Source of the DNA: Pseudomonas piscis
GTDB taxonomy: Bacteria; Pseudomonadota; Gammaproteobacteria; Pseudomonadales; Pseudomonadaceae
Assembly: GCF_009380155.1 (NCBI RefSeq)
Contig: NZ_WHUV01000001.1
Location: forward strand, 1,922,001-1,986,000
Length of the DNA: 64,000 nt
Direction: 5' to 3'
In this document: in pieces, positions 35,211-44,022 of the stretch
Layout: each line of letters starts with the position of its first letter
Position numbering within the stretch: position 1 is the stretch's first letter
The notes under the pieces: generated by a model
The model's database searches: none
What the model was told of the DNA's origin: nothing
What the model saw: the letters and a program-made list of their open reading frames with translations, nothing else
Translations under genes and position numbers: made by a program

Positions 35211-35491
35211 CCAGTGAGTGCGGCACGTGCCAATACTTCTCGCAATCCAGCCGTTTCACTATGGATGTGGTCACGTAAAGCAAAGTCATTCAGATGCTGG
35301 AGAACTAGCGCTCGTGCCTGATCAATAGAGAGGGCTGTTTGGGCGCTGGAAGGGTAGATCGTGAGGTTGATAAAGCCAGGCTCAGGAGTGATCTGAATAG
35401 ACAATTCAGCGGCCAAGCTATAGGCGGTTCTTTGCGCTGCGCTGAGAGGGTATGCGGTGTTGCTGAGGTGCAGAGTGACTGGCCATGTCAT
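35192..35491 (-). CDS. hxsD: HxsD: small protein of the HXS system, 99 aa
   Basis: ATG at 35491 (MTWPVTLHLSNTAYPLSAAQ) follows AAGGA at the right distance; an ATG at 35560 would add residues with no coding character. The beta-strand/helix pattern with GFINLTIYPSS and ALVLQHLNDFALRDHI fits HxsD, a small conserved member of these loci, perhaps a recognition or carrier subunit comparable to RRE-like partners (inference). First gene of the hxsD-B-C-A operon. Confidence 0.85.
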   Translation of the reverse strand: MTWPVTLHLSNTAYPLSAAQRTAYSLAAELSIQITPEPGFINLTIYPSSAQTALSIDQARALVLQHLNDFALRDHIHSETAGLREVLARAALTGCGLPQ

Positions 35492-35758
35492 CAATATCAA
35501 TCCTTGAAAGCCCTGAAGAGTGTACGGATTTTGCCGAGCTCCTGGGCGATTGGCCATCATTCGTCGCAGCTTTCTTTAAAATATTTCTGCGCTCGCGTTC
35601 TTGACTGTAATCGATTGGATTTAATGAAGTCCCAGCCAGGTGGTCTTGCGAACGGCAGATGTAAATCAGCGATTTCCCTGTGGGTGTCGGCTGCCAGCAA
35701 AACTCGTCAACGATGACGCGGAGTTACCTTCTTACCGCGTGCACTTGGGGGCGCTTGG

Positions 35759-36057
35759 CGTACATATCCGTTGCTGCGGTCACGGCCACTGGCGGTTCCG
35801 CTCTTACAGCGGGTCACTTTGGAAAAGCCCCAAAGTAACCAAAGGGCTCCTGCCCCCGCATCCGGCGCCTCGCTAAGGCTCGGCGTTCCCTTGCTCCGGC
35901 ATTGCTCCGGGGGCACGCCGCCACAGGCCATCCATGGCCTGATGGCGGCTAGCTCGGCATCCATGCCGAGCTGCCCCCTACGCAACGCCTGCGTTCGGCC
36001 TCCTGAAGGGGCAGGAAGATCAAGGGCAAGATCAAAAGCCAAAACCAAAGCAAGATC
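35759..36057 (+). repeat. structured dispersed repeat, copy 3 (type B)
   Basis: Starts GTACATATCCGTTGCTGCGG and has the same helices as copy 2, differing by scattered changes and a short insertion in the purine-rich tail. With the following intact 93-aa gene it forms the right-hand arm of the about 520-bp direct repeat around the HXS locus. 35492-35758 otherwise holds the hxsD upstream region. Confidence 0.88.
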
Positions 36058-36106
36058 AAAGGCCGAAGCAAAGCCAAGCGCGTTTTACGCGCTTGTTGAG
36101 TGGCGC

Positions 36107-36388
36107 TCAGCTCTCCAGAGCCGTGCGCCACTGAATCACCTCCAGCACCGCACAACCCTCCCGGGTGAGCAGATGCACCCCTCGGGTGACCCGCGCCAGA
36201 TCGCAGTCGGCAATGTCTTTCAGGTTAAGCGTGGACAGCGTGTCCATCAGATCCCGCACCACGGTGAAACGATGGGCCGCACTGCTGGCCAGATCGCTCA
36301 GAGAGGCTTGGGTGTCGAGGTAGAAAACGGCTTGGTTGGCGTCGTGGGTATCGACGGGGGAGAAACGGGAAATCGATTGATCGTCCAT
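36107..36388 (-). CDS. hypothetical protein, 93 aa (intact member of a duplicated family)
   Basis: Start at ATG 36388 (MDDQSISRFSPVDTHDANQ), with GAGT upstream. The C-terminal part has NLKDIADCDLARVTRGVHLL and VLEVIQWRTALES. Short helical proteins of this kind, starting after an AVFYLDTQAS-type strand, are frequent in Pseudomonas and somewhat resemble DUF3077; I am not certain of the family. Fragments of the same gene are at 30668-30772 and 31662-31843. An in-frame ATG at 36418 is an alternative start. Confidence 0.7.
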   Translation of the reverse strand: MDDQSISRFSPVDTHDANQAVFYLDTQASLSDLASSAAHRFTVVRDLMDTLSTLNLKDIADCDLARVTRGVHLLTREGCAVLEVIQWRTALES

Positions 36389-36980
36389 GGTCGTTACTCG
36401 TTGTAGAGCTTCCACCATCTGCGGCCAAGCAAATTGAGGGTGGCAGCTGTGTGAGGGTTGGCCGACCGGTAACAACGACACCGGCACACCCGAAGGTGTC
36501 CCGCACACAGCCGCCATAACACAGAATCGCAGGCACAAAAAAAGCGTCTGCAATGGTGTTTTGGACGCTGATGCGTCGTTGTAATTCGACCGGCCAAGGT
36601 CGTTCGCGGATTTTGCCGCGAAGGGCGAACTATAAGGGGAGAGTTTGTGCAGTACAACCATGTGTCGATGAGGATGTTTGAGGCGGTGTGTCATAACGAC
36701 GTCAATGGTCACGGCAGGTATGTGACGAGGTATAAACACCCTCATGCTTTAAACCGCTACATGCTAGGGGTCAGTAGCCACCGACGGAAATCGGCCAGAA
36801 GCAGCAGTTCCAAAGTAACCACGTACGCACCATTGCTGCTCCTCGTAGAGCTCAGCAAATTGCTGACCCAACATAAAGGTAAAAAGGGTCCAAGCCTTCA
36901 ATAGATAGACTAGGATTTCAAACGGAGCGAGGAGTACCAGTTTCTGATTGCTCTCTTTATGTGTCAGGGAGGAGGATTTT
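36389..36980. other. 592-bp intergenic region between divergent genes
   Basis: Holds the upstream region of the 93-aa gene (with 36561-36602 similar to bases near 30749-30800) and the leader of the OLD-type gene, which ends in a strong GGGAGGAGG (36968-36975). I see no RNA gene, integrase remnant or convincing additional ORF. Confidence 0.5.
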
Positions 36981-39086
36981 ATGAGAGTAAGCGGTGTTGC
37001 AATTCGAAATTTCCGTCGACTGGAAAATGTTCAGATCGACATCGAAGACAGGGAATCCATTTTTGTTGGTCCCAACAACAGCGGCAAAACCTCTGCCACC
37101 GCAATTTTTCGCTGCTTTCTTGGCGGACGCGATTTCAAAATCCACGACTTCTCGGTCGCCCGAATGGTCGATTTCGACGCATTTTCCACGAGTGGAGATG
37201 TCGCGCAGCTTCCCAAGATTAGTCTTGACCTGTGGTTCACCATCGACCCCGAAAGCATCGCATTCGGTAGAGTGTTCACACTGCTGCCGAAACTTTCGGA
37301 TTTTACGCGCGTAGGAATTCGGCTGTCGTATGAGGTCTCTGAAGCAAAGAAACTACTCGAGCATTACGACGCCGCCTATCCATTAGAGGAAGATGGAACG
37401 CGCTCCAAGGCGCTGTCGCAATATCTGGCGCTCGACGGAAATCTTGGCCGACACTTTGCAGTTTGCTATTCGTCACTCGACGAGAAATTTCAGGACGGAA
37501 TGTCGCCTGAAATCTTGACGAGTCACCTTGATCCCGACGAAGGCAGGCGTCTTCTGAAACATCTCATACGGGTAGAGTTTGTAGACGCACAGCGCAACAT
37601 TAACGATGACGACAGTAGCCGCAGTAACCGGCTCTCATCGGCCTTCGCCGCCTTCTACCGAAAGAATCTTGAGCAGGTCGGCCATGCAGCCGATGCTCAC
37701 AGCGTGATCGATGAGAACAACAGACAACTGACCGATCACTATGCAAAGCAGTTTGCCCCGCTAATCAACCTCATCAAGCACCTTGGCGTACCATCGATTA
37801 ATGATCGGGAATTACAGATTATCTCCTCGCTTAGCCCTGAAACTGCCCTGCGCGGGAACACCGAGTTGCTTTACATCGACCCCAGCCGTAAGCATGAACT
37901 GCCTGAGCTCTATAACGGACTTGGCTTCAAAAACCTAATTTATATGGCTATCCAGGCTCAGCATTTTCATTCTCAATGGGTGATGACCGCCGAGAACAGG
38001 CCTTTATGCCTGATGATCTTTATTGAGGAACCTGAGGTTCATCTTCACGCACAGGTGCAACAGACTTTCATCTCCAATATCTGGCAGGTAATCAACCAAT
38101 CCGCTGAGGCAGCTGGCGAACCTAATCTAGTGCCGCAACTTGTTGTAACCACGCACTCCTCCCATATCATGGAAGCCGTGGATTTCGAGAAAGTTCGCTA
38201 TTTTCAGCGTTGCCATACCGAGGGTGAGACGGTCGCGACGGGGATTCGCAATGCGTCAATGGTTCGAAGCCTTCGATCCTTTCTGCCGGAGGTGGAGACG
38301 ATTGATAGCAAACTGGTTTCACCGTCAGAATCACTTGCCTTTCTCAAGCGCTATCTACGCTTAACACACTGCGACCTATTCTTCGCTGATGCTGCCATCC
38401 TTGTTGAAGGTGCTGTTGAGAAGCTGCTAATGCCGTCCATGATCGAGCGCACCGCTGAGCGATTGCGGACTGTATATCTAACAATTTTGGAGGTGGGAGG
38501 GGCCTATGCCCATCGCTTCGAGGGTCTACTCAGCTTCCTTCATATCCCCTACCTTGTTATCACTGACCTCGACTCCGTGGAGCCCACCGGCTACCCCAGC
38601 GCATGTCGTGCGGATGTTGTCGGTGCAAGAACCTCCAACGCTTCTCTAAAAAAACTTTGCGGACAGACTACAGTCGCCGATCTGATCGCACTGACCTCCG
38701 CTGAGAAACAGCATGTTGACAAAGATCGTTGCATTGCCTTTCAGACGGATATTTTGGTCACGGATGGCGCTGCCAACGAAACATTGCGCCCACGAACTTT
38801 GGAGGAGGCAATTGTCTATGAGAATTTCAGACTGCTTCGGTCCGGCGCTTTATCTATCGGTATCCCCGTCCGCGCGCTTCTCAACGACGCTTACCAGGAT
38901 GTCTACGAACGAGTTCGGTCGGAGAATTTCAAAAAGACCGACTTTGCCATGGACATTCTGGCTTGCTCCGAGGAGTGGACTGTCCCTGGATACATTGCCG
39001 AGGGATTAAGTTGGCTTGAGTCGCGTCTATCGCCCCCGCTAGCAGCGGTGACGGAGACAGAAGTCGCTGTCGCGGTGGAGGTATAA
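36981..39086 (+). CDS. GajA-like OLD-family ATPase/TOPRIM nuclease, 701 aa
   Basis: ATG at 36981 has a strong ribosome binding site (GGGAGGAGG). ABC-type ATPase: Walker A GPNNSGKT (residues 30-37), signature-like YNGLGFKN (311-318), Walker B LCLMIFIEEPEVHLH (342-356), H-loop TTHSSHI. The C-terminal TOPRIM domain has the catalytic Glu in AAILVEGAVEK (E476) and the DxD in VITDLDSVEP (529-531). An OLD nuclease with an adjacent UvrD-like helicase gene is the class 2 arrangement, which includes the Gabija anti-phage system. It is longer than the about 580-residue Gabija reference. Less GC-rich than the chromosome, so probably acquired. Confidence 0.88.
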   Translation: MRVSGVAIRNFRRLENVQIDIEDRESIFVGPNNSGKTSATAIFRCFLGGRDFKIHDFSVARMVDFDAFSTSGDVAQLPKISLDLWFTIDPESIAFGRVFTLLPKLSDFTRVGIRLSYEVSEAKKLLEHYDAAYPLEEDGTRSKALSQYLALDGNLGRHFAVCYSSLDEKFQDGMSPEILTSHLDPDEGRRLLKHLIRVEFVDAQRNINDDDSSRSNRLSSAFAAFYRKNLEQVGHAADAHSVIDENNRQLTDHYAKQFAPLINLIKHLGVPSINDRELQIISSLSPETALRGNTELLYIDPSRKHELPELYNGLGFKNLIYMAIQAQHFHSQWVMTAENRPLCLMIFIEEPEVHLHAQVQQTFISNIWQVINQSAEAAGEPNLVPQLVVTTHSSHIMEAVDFEKVRYFQRCHTEGETVATGIRNASMVRSLRSFLPEVETIDSKLVSPSESLAFLKRYLRLTHCDLFFADAAILVEGAVEKLLMPSMIERTAERLRTVYLTILEVGGAYAHRFEGLLSFLHIPYLVITDLDSVEPTGYPSACRADVVGARTSNASLKKLCGQTTVADLIALTSAEKQHVDKDRCIAFQTDILVTDGAANETLRPRTLEEAIVYENFRLLRSGALSIGIPVRALLNDAYQDVYERVRSENFKKTDFAMDILACSEEWTVPGYIAEGLSWLESRLSPPLAAVTETEVAVAVEV

Positions 39087-39087
39087 C

Positions 39088-40926
39088 ATGGGGGCATGGG
39101 TAGAAAGCGAAGCGGATGCTCTAGTCCGTAAATGCATAGATGGTCGTCGCAGCTTCGCGATGATAGCAGGCGCGGGGGCGGGTAAGACTAGTTCGTTGGG
39201 TGATGCTCTTAATCGGGTTCGGGATAATGAAGGAAGTGCCCTTAGGAAAAATGGTCAACGCATTGCCTGTATTACCTTTACCAAGCGTGCGGTTGAGGTA
39301 ATTAAGACAAGGTTAGGGTTCGACGAGTTGTACCTGGTTTCAACTCTTCATGGATTTCTGTGGAGCCAGATTAGCCGCTTCCACGAAGATATTCGCCAAG
39401 CGCTGTGTGAAAGTCGGATTCCAAATCTTATAGAAAAGGCCAAGGGAGATGATAATGGAGGTAACAGCAAAAAGGCACTAAAAGCCCGTGCAAAAATAGA
39501 GCGACTGACAGAACAGCGTGCCCTTCTCGAATCAGTCAAACGTTTCGACTATGCCGACACGAGCTTCAGTGATTACGGAAAAGGACAGATCGGTCACGAC
39601 GACGTCATAGAGATTGCAACCTACTTGCTTGCAAATAATGAAACACTCAGGCGAATCATCGGTCTACGCTTCCCTTATATCTTCGTCGATGAAGCGCAAG
39701 ACACCTTTGAAGGCATTGTCTCAGGACTCAATCTCGTGTGCGCGGGCGCTGAACTTCCTGTGGTCGGTTATTTCGGTGACCCCTGGCAGCAGATTTATGA
39801 CCGAAGTGCCGGCAATTTTGCGCCACCTGACAACGGTGAGGTCATCAAGAAAGCTGAGAATTTCCGCAGTTCAAAGAGTGTCATTCGGCTTCTAAATGCC
39901 TATCGTGGGGATGTTGAGCAGTATGCCGCTGGCGAAAATGCGACATGTGAAGGTAGCGTCGAATTCCTACTGATAAAAGCAGAAGATCCAACGGAACCGC
40001 GCAGACGCTATTCAGAGGATCAGATTGAGAGGGCGCTGGCACGTATGGATGCTGCAGTCGAAGACTGGGGCTGGACAGGGCGCAACGATGTAATGAAACT
40101 CTTCCTCGCACGTCAAATGATCGCGCGGCGGCTTGGCTTCGCTGACCTCAACCGTCTCTTCACAGGCGACTATGCGTCGTCTCGTGCCCAAGATGCCTTT
40201 GAGGAAGGTGCGCATTTCCTTCTCAAACCATTTCTTTCGACGATTTGCCCTCTTATTAATGCTAAAAACCAAGGTGACGAACGAAGAATTATCAATTTGC
40301 TTCGTCGCGATAGCCCGGCTTTCGCGATCGATGGGTTAAACGCGGAAAAATCACTGAAGTTGATGATTGAAACTTCGAAGGCTTTGGTTGGCCAATTGCA
40401 GACTTTGTGGAATACCGAGACGATCGGAGCGATCCTTCGTTTTTGTATCGAGAAGCAGATCATCCAGTCTTCTGAAAGGTTGAGCGAGCATCTTGATCGC
40501 GCTCCTCGGGCTGAGCCGTTCGATGAGGATCTTCACAGCATCGACAAAGGAGACTGGCTCGCAGACTCTCTGTTCAAAATGCCCTCTGATATGGTCTCCT
40601 GTTACGCCGATTATCTTAACAACAATACCGCCTATAGTACCCAGCATGGCGTAAAGGGCGAGGAGTATCCAAAAGTGTTGGTCGTCTATGACGATGTTGA
40701 GGCCGCATGGAACCAATACAGCTTTAGTAAGACCCTAACGCCGCTTACTGCCGGTGAGCCCTCTGACCGGCAACGCTCCTTAACTCAGAAGCTCGCGTAT
40801 GTCTCGTTCTCCCGTGCGAAGGAGGATCTACGTGTCGTGCTGTTCACCGCTGACCCGGAGGGAGCACGGGCAGAACTCATAGGAAGCAAGCTATTAGTGC
40901 CTGATCAAATCCGAATAGTGAACTGA
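39088..40926 (+). CDS. GajB-like UvrD/PcrA-type helicase, 612 aa
   Basis: Starts 1 nt after the nuclease gene stop, with GGAGGT inside the upstream gene: tightly coupled. SF1A motifs: Walker A GAGAGKTS (residues 28-35), Ia CITFTKRAVEVIKTRL (61-76), II FVDEAQDT (199-206), III VVGYFGDPWQQIY (225-237), a motif IV-like Arg region AENFRSSKSVIRLL, V VKGEEYPKVLVV and VI AYVSFSRAKEDLRVVLF. In Gabija, GajB is thought to act on DNA ends or nucleotides and to license the GajA nuclease. No other defence gene flanks the pair. Confidence 0.9.
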   Translation: MGAWVESEADALVRKCIDGRRSFAMIAGAGAGKTSSLGDALNRVRDNEGSALRKNGQRIACITFTKRAVEVIKTRLGFDELYLVSTLHGFLWSQISRFHEDIRQALCESRIPNLIEKAKGDDNGGNSKKALKARAKIERLTEQRALLESVKRFDYADTSFSDYGKGQIGHDDVIEIATYLLANNETLRRIIGLRFPYIFVDEAQDTFEGIVSGLNLVCAGAELPVVGYFGDPWQQIYDRSAGNFAPPDNGEVIKKAENFRSSKSVIRLLNAYRGDVEQYAAGENATCEGSVEFLLIKAEDPTEPRRRYSEDQIERALARMDAAVEDWGWTGRNDVMKLFLARQMIARRLGFADLNRLFTGDYASSRAQDAFEEGAHFLLKPFLSTICPLINAKNQGDERRIINLLRRDSPAFAIDGLNAEKSLKLMIETSKALVGQLQTLWNTETIGAILRFCIEKQIIQSSERLSEHLDRAPRAEPFDEDLHSIDKGDWLADSLFKMPSDMVSCYADYLNNNTAYSTQHGVKGEEYPKVLVVYDDVEAAWNQYSFSKTLTPLTAGEPSDRQRSLTQKLAYVSFSRAKEDLRVVLFTADPEGARAELIGSKLLVPDQIRIVN

Positions 40927-41462
40927 ATGTTGTTCCTGCCTTCTGACTTCAGGAAATGGTGATTTAAGCCTAGGCGAGGGAAGGGGTACTCCTCTGCGTA
41001 TGTAGGGAAAGGAGTCGGCACGAAGTCCACTACGGGAATCAATAAGCGGTTTGCTGTCGATATTGGCTCTTCGAGTTTCGCTCATGAAGCGGTTGCTGCC
41101 GATCGACGCTGATATTTATTGAGTCTAAAGGGATGAGTTTGGACGTCCGCTCTTGGCCGATAGCTGACTGTCACTAACGGTAATTCATGGTCGTTTACTG
41201 TCGGTCGTGATCATTACAGTACGCAATTTTTCGGTTGGTCGATTTACCCCTTTTGCTCAATTCTTTGTGAAGGGACTTGGAGATTGCCTAAGATGTTGCG
41301 GTGGAGCACTTTCTTCTTGTGTTGATAGATGTCGTAGCTGAGAGAGGCGGATAGATATTAACGCTTTAGATCGCTGCGCCCGCTTCGCAGTCGTTCGCAG
41401 CCTTTGGCAGCGGCTACATGTAACGCGAACGGAACTAAAACAGGCCGGCCGATAGGCCGCCG
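40927..41462. other. intergenic region after the defence pair, no gene seen
   Basis: About 540 bp of mixed composition. Six-frame reading shows no frame with coding character. 41149-41210 (around GGACGTCCGCTCTTGGCCGA) resembles a short sequence I have seen scattered in Pseudomonas intergenic DNA, and 41385-41425 has a GCAGTCGTTCGCAGCCTTTG stretch like the repeat arms at 63726-63857. No integrase or tRNA. Confidence 0.4.
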
Positions 41463-41757
41463 TCTGCTTTTGCTCTTGCTTTGGCTTTTGATCTGCCTGC
41501 CCCTTTAAACACGATGGCCGAACGTAGGTATTGAGCCGTGGGTAAACCGGCAAGGATGCCGGGTTAGCCGCCCTCCGGCCATGGATGGCCGGTGGCGGCG
41601 GCCCACGGATCAATGCCGGAGTGAGGGCATGCCGAGCCTAGGCGAGGCACCGAGTGAGGGGGCAGAGAGCCTTTGGTTACTTTGGGCTCCATCCAAAGTG
41701 ACCCGCTGTAAGAGCGGAACCATAAGTCGCCGTTACCGAAGCAATGGATATGTACAC
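41463..41757 (-). repeat. structured dispersed repeat, copy 4 (type A, reverse)
   Basis: Read on the minus strand it starts GTACATATCCATTGCTTCGG and shows CCGCT-cttac-AGCGG, ACTTTGG/CCAAAGT, the outer stem with CCGTGGG/CCCACGG, CCGGCCAT/ATGGCCGG and a CCGGC/GCCGG hairpin. It lies between the convergent helicase and ABC ATPase genes, marking the right end of the accessory region. Confidence 0.87.
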
Positions 41758-41805
41758 TAAAAAGACCGCAACCTCAGGTTTTACGACCGCTGCGTGACCG
41801 AGCGT

Positions 41806-41826
41806 GAGCAAGCTCCCTCGCCACAG
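41806..41826 (-). repeat. REP-like element
   Basis: GAGCAAGCTCCCTCGCCACA is the reverse complement of the REP core at 29821-29841. It lies between the structured repeat and the ABC ATPase stop. Confidence 0.6.
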
Positions 41827-41918
41827 TAACTTCGCGGAGCCCTTGGCTCACTCTGGAACTCCAACCTCACTCGTTGCAGGACGCCGCCACACCCGCGGCA
41901 ACGAACCTACCCCCAACC

Positions 41919-42719
41919 TCAATGCACAATCTGCGCAAGAAACGCCTTCGCCCGCTCACTCTTGGGCGCCGCAAAAAACGCCTCCGGCGGCGCATCCTCC
42001 ACAATCCGCCCCCCATCCAGAAACAACACCCGCTCCGCCACCTGCCGGGCAAATCCCATCTCATGGGTCACGCACAGCATGGTCATGCCGCTGTCGGCCA
42101 GTGTCACCATCACATCCAACACTTCACTCACCATCTCCGGGTCCAGCGCCGAGGTGGGTTCGTCGAACAGCATGATCTTCGGTTCCATGCACAGCGCCCG
42201 GGCGATGGCCACGCGTTGTTGCTGCCCCCCGGACAATTGGCTGGGGTATTTGCCGGCCTGGCTTTCGATGCCGACCTTGGCCAGGAAGCCGCGGGCCAGT
42301 TCTTCGGCCTTTTTGCGCGATAGGCCGCGCACGGTGGTGGGAGCCAGGGTGCAGTTGTCCAGCACGCTCATGTGCGGGAACAGGTTGAAGTGCTGGAACA
42401 CCATGCCCACCTGGCTGCGCACCTGGGCCGCTTCGCGGGTGTTTTGTGCAAGGTCGGTGCGGTCCACCAGGATCTGGCCCTTCTCGGCGATTTCCAGGCG
42501 GTTGATGCAGCGGATCAAGGTCGATTTGCCGGAGCCGGAAGGCCCGCAGAGGACGATGCGTTCGCCCTGGCGGACCTTGAGGTCGATGTCGTGCAGCACG
42601 TGGAAGGCGCCGTAGAACTTGTTCAGCCCGGCGATATCGATCACCACGTCGCGGCGGTCGATGGTGGCGCGGGCGGCGGGTTCGGGCACGGCGGACAGCG
42701 GGGCGGTCTGGGTCAGCAT
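41919..42719 (-). CDS. amino-acid ABC transporter ATP-binding protein, 266 aa
   Basis: Walker [11 protein letters not shown] (about residues 59-68), Q-loop [17 protein letters not shown], signature [16 protein letters not shown], Walker [16 protein letters not shown] and H-loop CVTHEMGFA. The sequence is of the GlnQ/HisP/AapP polar amino-acid group. An N-terminal extension of about 25 residues precedes the domain. Last gene of the operon regulator-SBP-permease-permease-oxidase-ATPase. Confidence 0.94.
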   Translation of the reverse strand: MLTQTAPLSAVPEPAARATIDRRDVVIDIAGLNKFYGAFHVLHDIDLKVRQGERIVLCGPSGSGKSTLIRCINRLEIAEKGQILVDRTDLAQNTREAAQVRSQVGMVFQHFNLFPHMSVLDNCTLAPTTVRGLSRKKAEELARGFLAKVGIESQAGKYPSQLSGGQQQRVAIARALCMEPKIMLFDEPTSALDPEMVSEVLDVMVTLADSGMTMLCVTHEMGFARQVAERVLFLDGGRIVEDAPPEAFFAAPKSERAKAFLAQIVH

Positions 42720-42735
42720 GGCAGGTCTCCGACGG

Positions 42736-43977
42736 TCAGTTGAAGCGCTCGGCGCGATAGGGGGCAGGGTCGGTGAAGGGTGTCTGGCCGGTCATCAGTT
42801 GCGCCAGCAGGCGACCGCTGACCGGGCCCAGGGTCAGGCCGTGGTGGGCGTGGCCGAAGTTGAACCACAGCCCCGGGTGGCGCGGCGCCGGGCCGATCAC
42901 CGGGCACATGTCCGGCAGGCAGGGGCGGCGGCCCAGCCAGGGTTCGGCATCGACGCGCTCGCCCAGGGGGTAGAACTGCCGGGTCAGGGTTTCGCAGCGG
43001 CGTAGTTGGATTTCGTTGATCGGCGCGTCCGGGTCGGCGAACTCGATGCCGGTGGTCAGGCGGATGCCACCCACCATCGGCGCCAGCACGTAGCCACCCA
43101 CCGGGTCGAGGATCGGGTGGCGCAGTTCGCTGCCGGGCAGGGCGGCGTAGTGCATGTGGTAGCCACGCTTGATCGCCAGCGGGATGCGGTAGCCCAGGGG
43201 TTCGAAGAGGCCTGCGGCTTGCGGGCCGAGGGCGACCACCACTTCCTGGGCGCTGATCGGGCCGTGTTCGCCCTGGACCTGCCAGCCGCCTTCGACCTGG
43301 GTCAGGCTCAGGGCATCGCCGATGACGAACTGGCCGCCGCGCTGCTTGAACAGTTCGGCGTAGCCACGGGTCAGGCCGCCGGGGTCGCTGACGGTCTTGG
43401 GATCGAGCCAGTGCAGGCCGCCCACCACGTCGCCGTGCAGGCCGGGTTCCAGGGCGTGGATCTGCTCGCGGTCCAGCACCCGGTAGTTGAGCTGGTACTG
43501 GGCCAGGTCCGCGGCGGCGGCCTGGGCGCTGTCGAAGGCTTGCTGGTCGTTGAAGGCTTCGAGCCAGCCGCCGTCGTGGATCAGCCCGAGCATGCCCGCC
43601 GGCTCCGCCAGGGCCAGGTGGTCGCTGACGCATTGTTCGATCAGCGGCAACATGGCGCGGGTGGCGGCGGCCAGGCCCTGGGGCGAGGAGTGACGCCAGT
43701 ATTGCAGCAGCCAGGGGCCGGCCTTGGGCAGGTGGCGCAGGCTGTAGCGCACGTCCGATTGCTGGTTGAGGCCGTAGCGCAAAAGCTTGGTCACTTCCCG
43801 GGGGAAGGCGTAGGGGATCACGCTGGCGCGTTCGATCAGCCCGGCGTTGCCGTGGCTGGTGCCGTTGCCCGGCGGCTGGCGGTCCAGCAGCACGACTTCG
43901 CGGCCACGGGCCTGCAAGTGCAGGGCGGTGCTGACGCCGACGATCCCGGCGCCCAAGACGATGGTCTGGCAATGCAT
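42736..43977 (-). CDS. FAD-dependent D-amino acid dehydrogenase, DadA-like, 413 aa
   Basis: The N-terminal dinucleotide-binding motif is [29 protein letters not shown] (GxGxxG...E/D). The DAO fold continues with [19 protein letters not shown], characteristic of DadA and related D-amino acid or hydroxyproline dehydrogenases, and ends with [21 protein letters not shown] (FAD contact). It oxidises a D-amino acid to the imino or oxo acid, passing electrons to quinone. It is embedded in an amino-acid ABC transporter operon, so the imported compound is likely its substrate. Confidence 0.9.
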   Translation of the reverse strand: MHCQTIVLGAGIVGVSTALHLQARGREVVLLDRQPPGNGTSHGNAGLIERASVIPYAFPREVTKLLRYGLNQQSDVRYSLRHLPKAGPWLLQYWRHSSPQGLAAATRAMLPLIEQCVSDHLALAEPAGMLGLIHDGGWLEAFNDQQAFDSAQAAAADLAQYQLNYRVLDREQIHALEPGLHGDVVGGLHWLDPKTVSDPGGLTRGYAELFKQRGGQFVIGDALSLTQVEGGWQVQGEHGPISAQEVVVALGPQAAGLFEPLGYRIPLAIKRGYHMHYAALPGSELRHPILDPVGGYVLAPMVGGIRLTTGIEFADPDAPINEIQLRRCETLTRQFYPLGERVDAEPWLGRRPCLPDMCPVIGPAPRHPGLWFNFGHAHHGLTLGPVSGRLLAQLMTGQTPFTDPAPYRAERFN

Positions 43978-44022
43978 GGTTCTATCCTTACTGCGGGGGG
44001 CCGTGCGCCGGCTCCCAAGGGT

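Noticed and set aside
26290..36406. Protein-coding frames inside the structured repeats, for example 26290-26577, 31333-31689 and 35771-36406
   Set aside because: They recur only because the repeats recur, and the changes between copies follow base pairing, not codon position.
30531..41900. Integrative island with integrase and att sites
   Set aside because: No integrase, transposase or tRNA seen; the only flanking repeats are copies of the structured element and gene fragments.
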